DNA from: Paramoeba atlantica
Lineage: Eukaryota; Discosea
Direction: 5' to 3'
NCBI GenBank assembly: GCA_977017575.1
Contig: CDRNVI010000076.1
Span: forward strand, 1 to 64,000
Length of the DNA stretch: 64,000 nt
Position numbers and translations under genes: made by a program. Shown here piece after piece: positions 63,556 to 64,000 of this stretch (position 1 is the stretch's first letter; every line of letters begins with the position of its first letter). Below the pieces are notes generated by a model. It was not told the DNA's origin and ran no database searches. It saw only the letters and a program-made list of their open reading frames with translations.

Positions 63556-63700
63556 ATTACAACGCGATTTATGGTAGTTTGGATGAGTACTTCCATTTTC
63601 GTCGGAGGCCGGTGATAGTAGTTTGGATGAGTACTCATCGAAACTACCACAACCCCCTAGGAGGTAATGGTAGTTTGGATGAGTACTCATCGGAACTACC
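63556..63700. repeat. Palindrome cluster, U6
   Basis: Last palindrome at 63669-63700. Confidence 0.85.
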
Positions 63701-63731
63701 ACAATCCCCACAGATGCATCGAGCTCCCTCT

Positions 63732-64000
63732 GAAAAAGTGACAGCTGGCCACCCTATGAAAAAGTGGCCACCTGGCCCCGCTTTGAAAAAGTGGCCACCT
63801 GGCCACCCTATGAAAAAGTGGCCACCTGGCCACCCTATAAAAAAGTGGCCACCTGGCCACCCTATGAAAAACTGGCCAGCTAGCCCCGCTTTGAAAAAGT
63901 GGCCACCTGGCCACCCTATGCGTAACCTGGCCACCCCATAAAAAAGGGGCCACCTGGCCACCCTATCGAAAAGTAGCCACCTGGCCACCCTATGAAAAAG
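63732..64000. repeat. 27-bp tandem repeat array, U6, cut by window edge
   Basis: Ten units visible. They follow the U5 order, with one private change (GAAAAACTGGCCAGC near 63865). Confidence 0.95.

Larger units (their letters stand above)
60861..64000 (+). other. rDNA intergenic spacer, U6, truncated by window edge
   Basis: Follows the U5 version throughout the visible part, including the 62-bp deletion and the CCACCGAGG change. The window ends in the 27-bp array, so the promoter-proximal part is missing. The unique stretch 61824-62550 holds no recognisable gene. Confidence 0.95.

Overview
The whole window is nuclear ribosomal DNA: a head-to-tail array of six rDNA units on the + strand. Four units are complete (U2-U5). 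The window opens about 337 nt into the 18S gene of U1 and closes inside a spacer repeat array of U6. Each unit reads 18S - ITS1 - 5.8S - ITS2 - 28S - intergenic spacer (IGS). The distances between successive 18S starts are 10,934 (U2-U3), 10,934 (U3-U4), 10,988 (U4-U5) and 10,926 bp (U5-U6); U1 works out at 11,213 bp from matching internal positions. I find no protein-coding gene that I can support, no tRNA and no 5S rRNA gene.

The organism looks like a kinetoplastid or a close glycomonad relative (Euglenozoa). The 18S ends in CTGCAGCTGGATCATTT and carries GGCCGCTTTTGGTCGG in its 3' third, and the stretch around the decoding site also reads like kinetoplastid 18S. These are remembered family signatures, not a database match. 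Unlike trypanosomatid rDNA, the 28S shows no obvious internal transcribed spacers, so it may be one molecule. The ITS2 is very short, about 70 nt.

The IGS is about 4.7-5.0 kb and has a fixed order. (1) A 3' spacer begins with three copies of a roughly 110-bp segment that carries a GGAACC/GGTTCC hairpin. Several more perfect hairpins surround them, and part of the region forms a 318-bp duplication. (2) About 730 bp of unique sequence follows. (3) A segment of about 680 bp is bounded by 60-bp inverted repeats and holds a GC-rich pair of GTGA-loop hairpins between direct repeats. (4) An array of 41-bp repeats is built around half of a 32-bp palindrome. (5) A cluster of complete or nearly complete palindromes comes next. 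(6) A length-variable 27-bp array has the core GTGGCCACCTGGCCAC. (7) About 1 kb of unique sequence follows. (8) A second array with the same core but C-tract/A-tract linkers has seven copies in every complete spacer. (9) A TATATATAA element lies about 230 bp before the 18S.

The rRNA-coding parts look the same length in all six units. Differences sit in the IGS and are shared mostly by neighbouring units (U1/U2, U3/U4, U5/U6), as expected from local homogenisation by unequal exchange. The gene products would form the cytoplasmic ribosome: the small-subunit 18S RNA and the large-subunit 5.8S and 28S RNAs, cut from one RNA polymerase I precursor.
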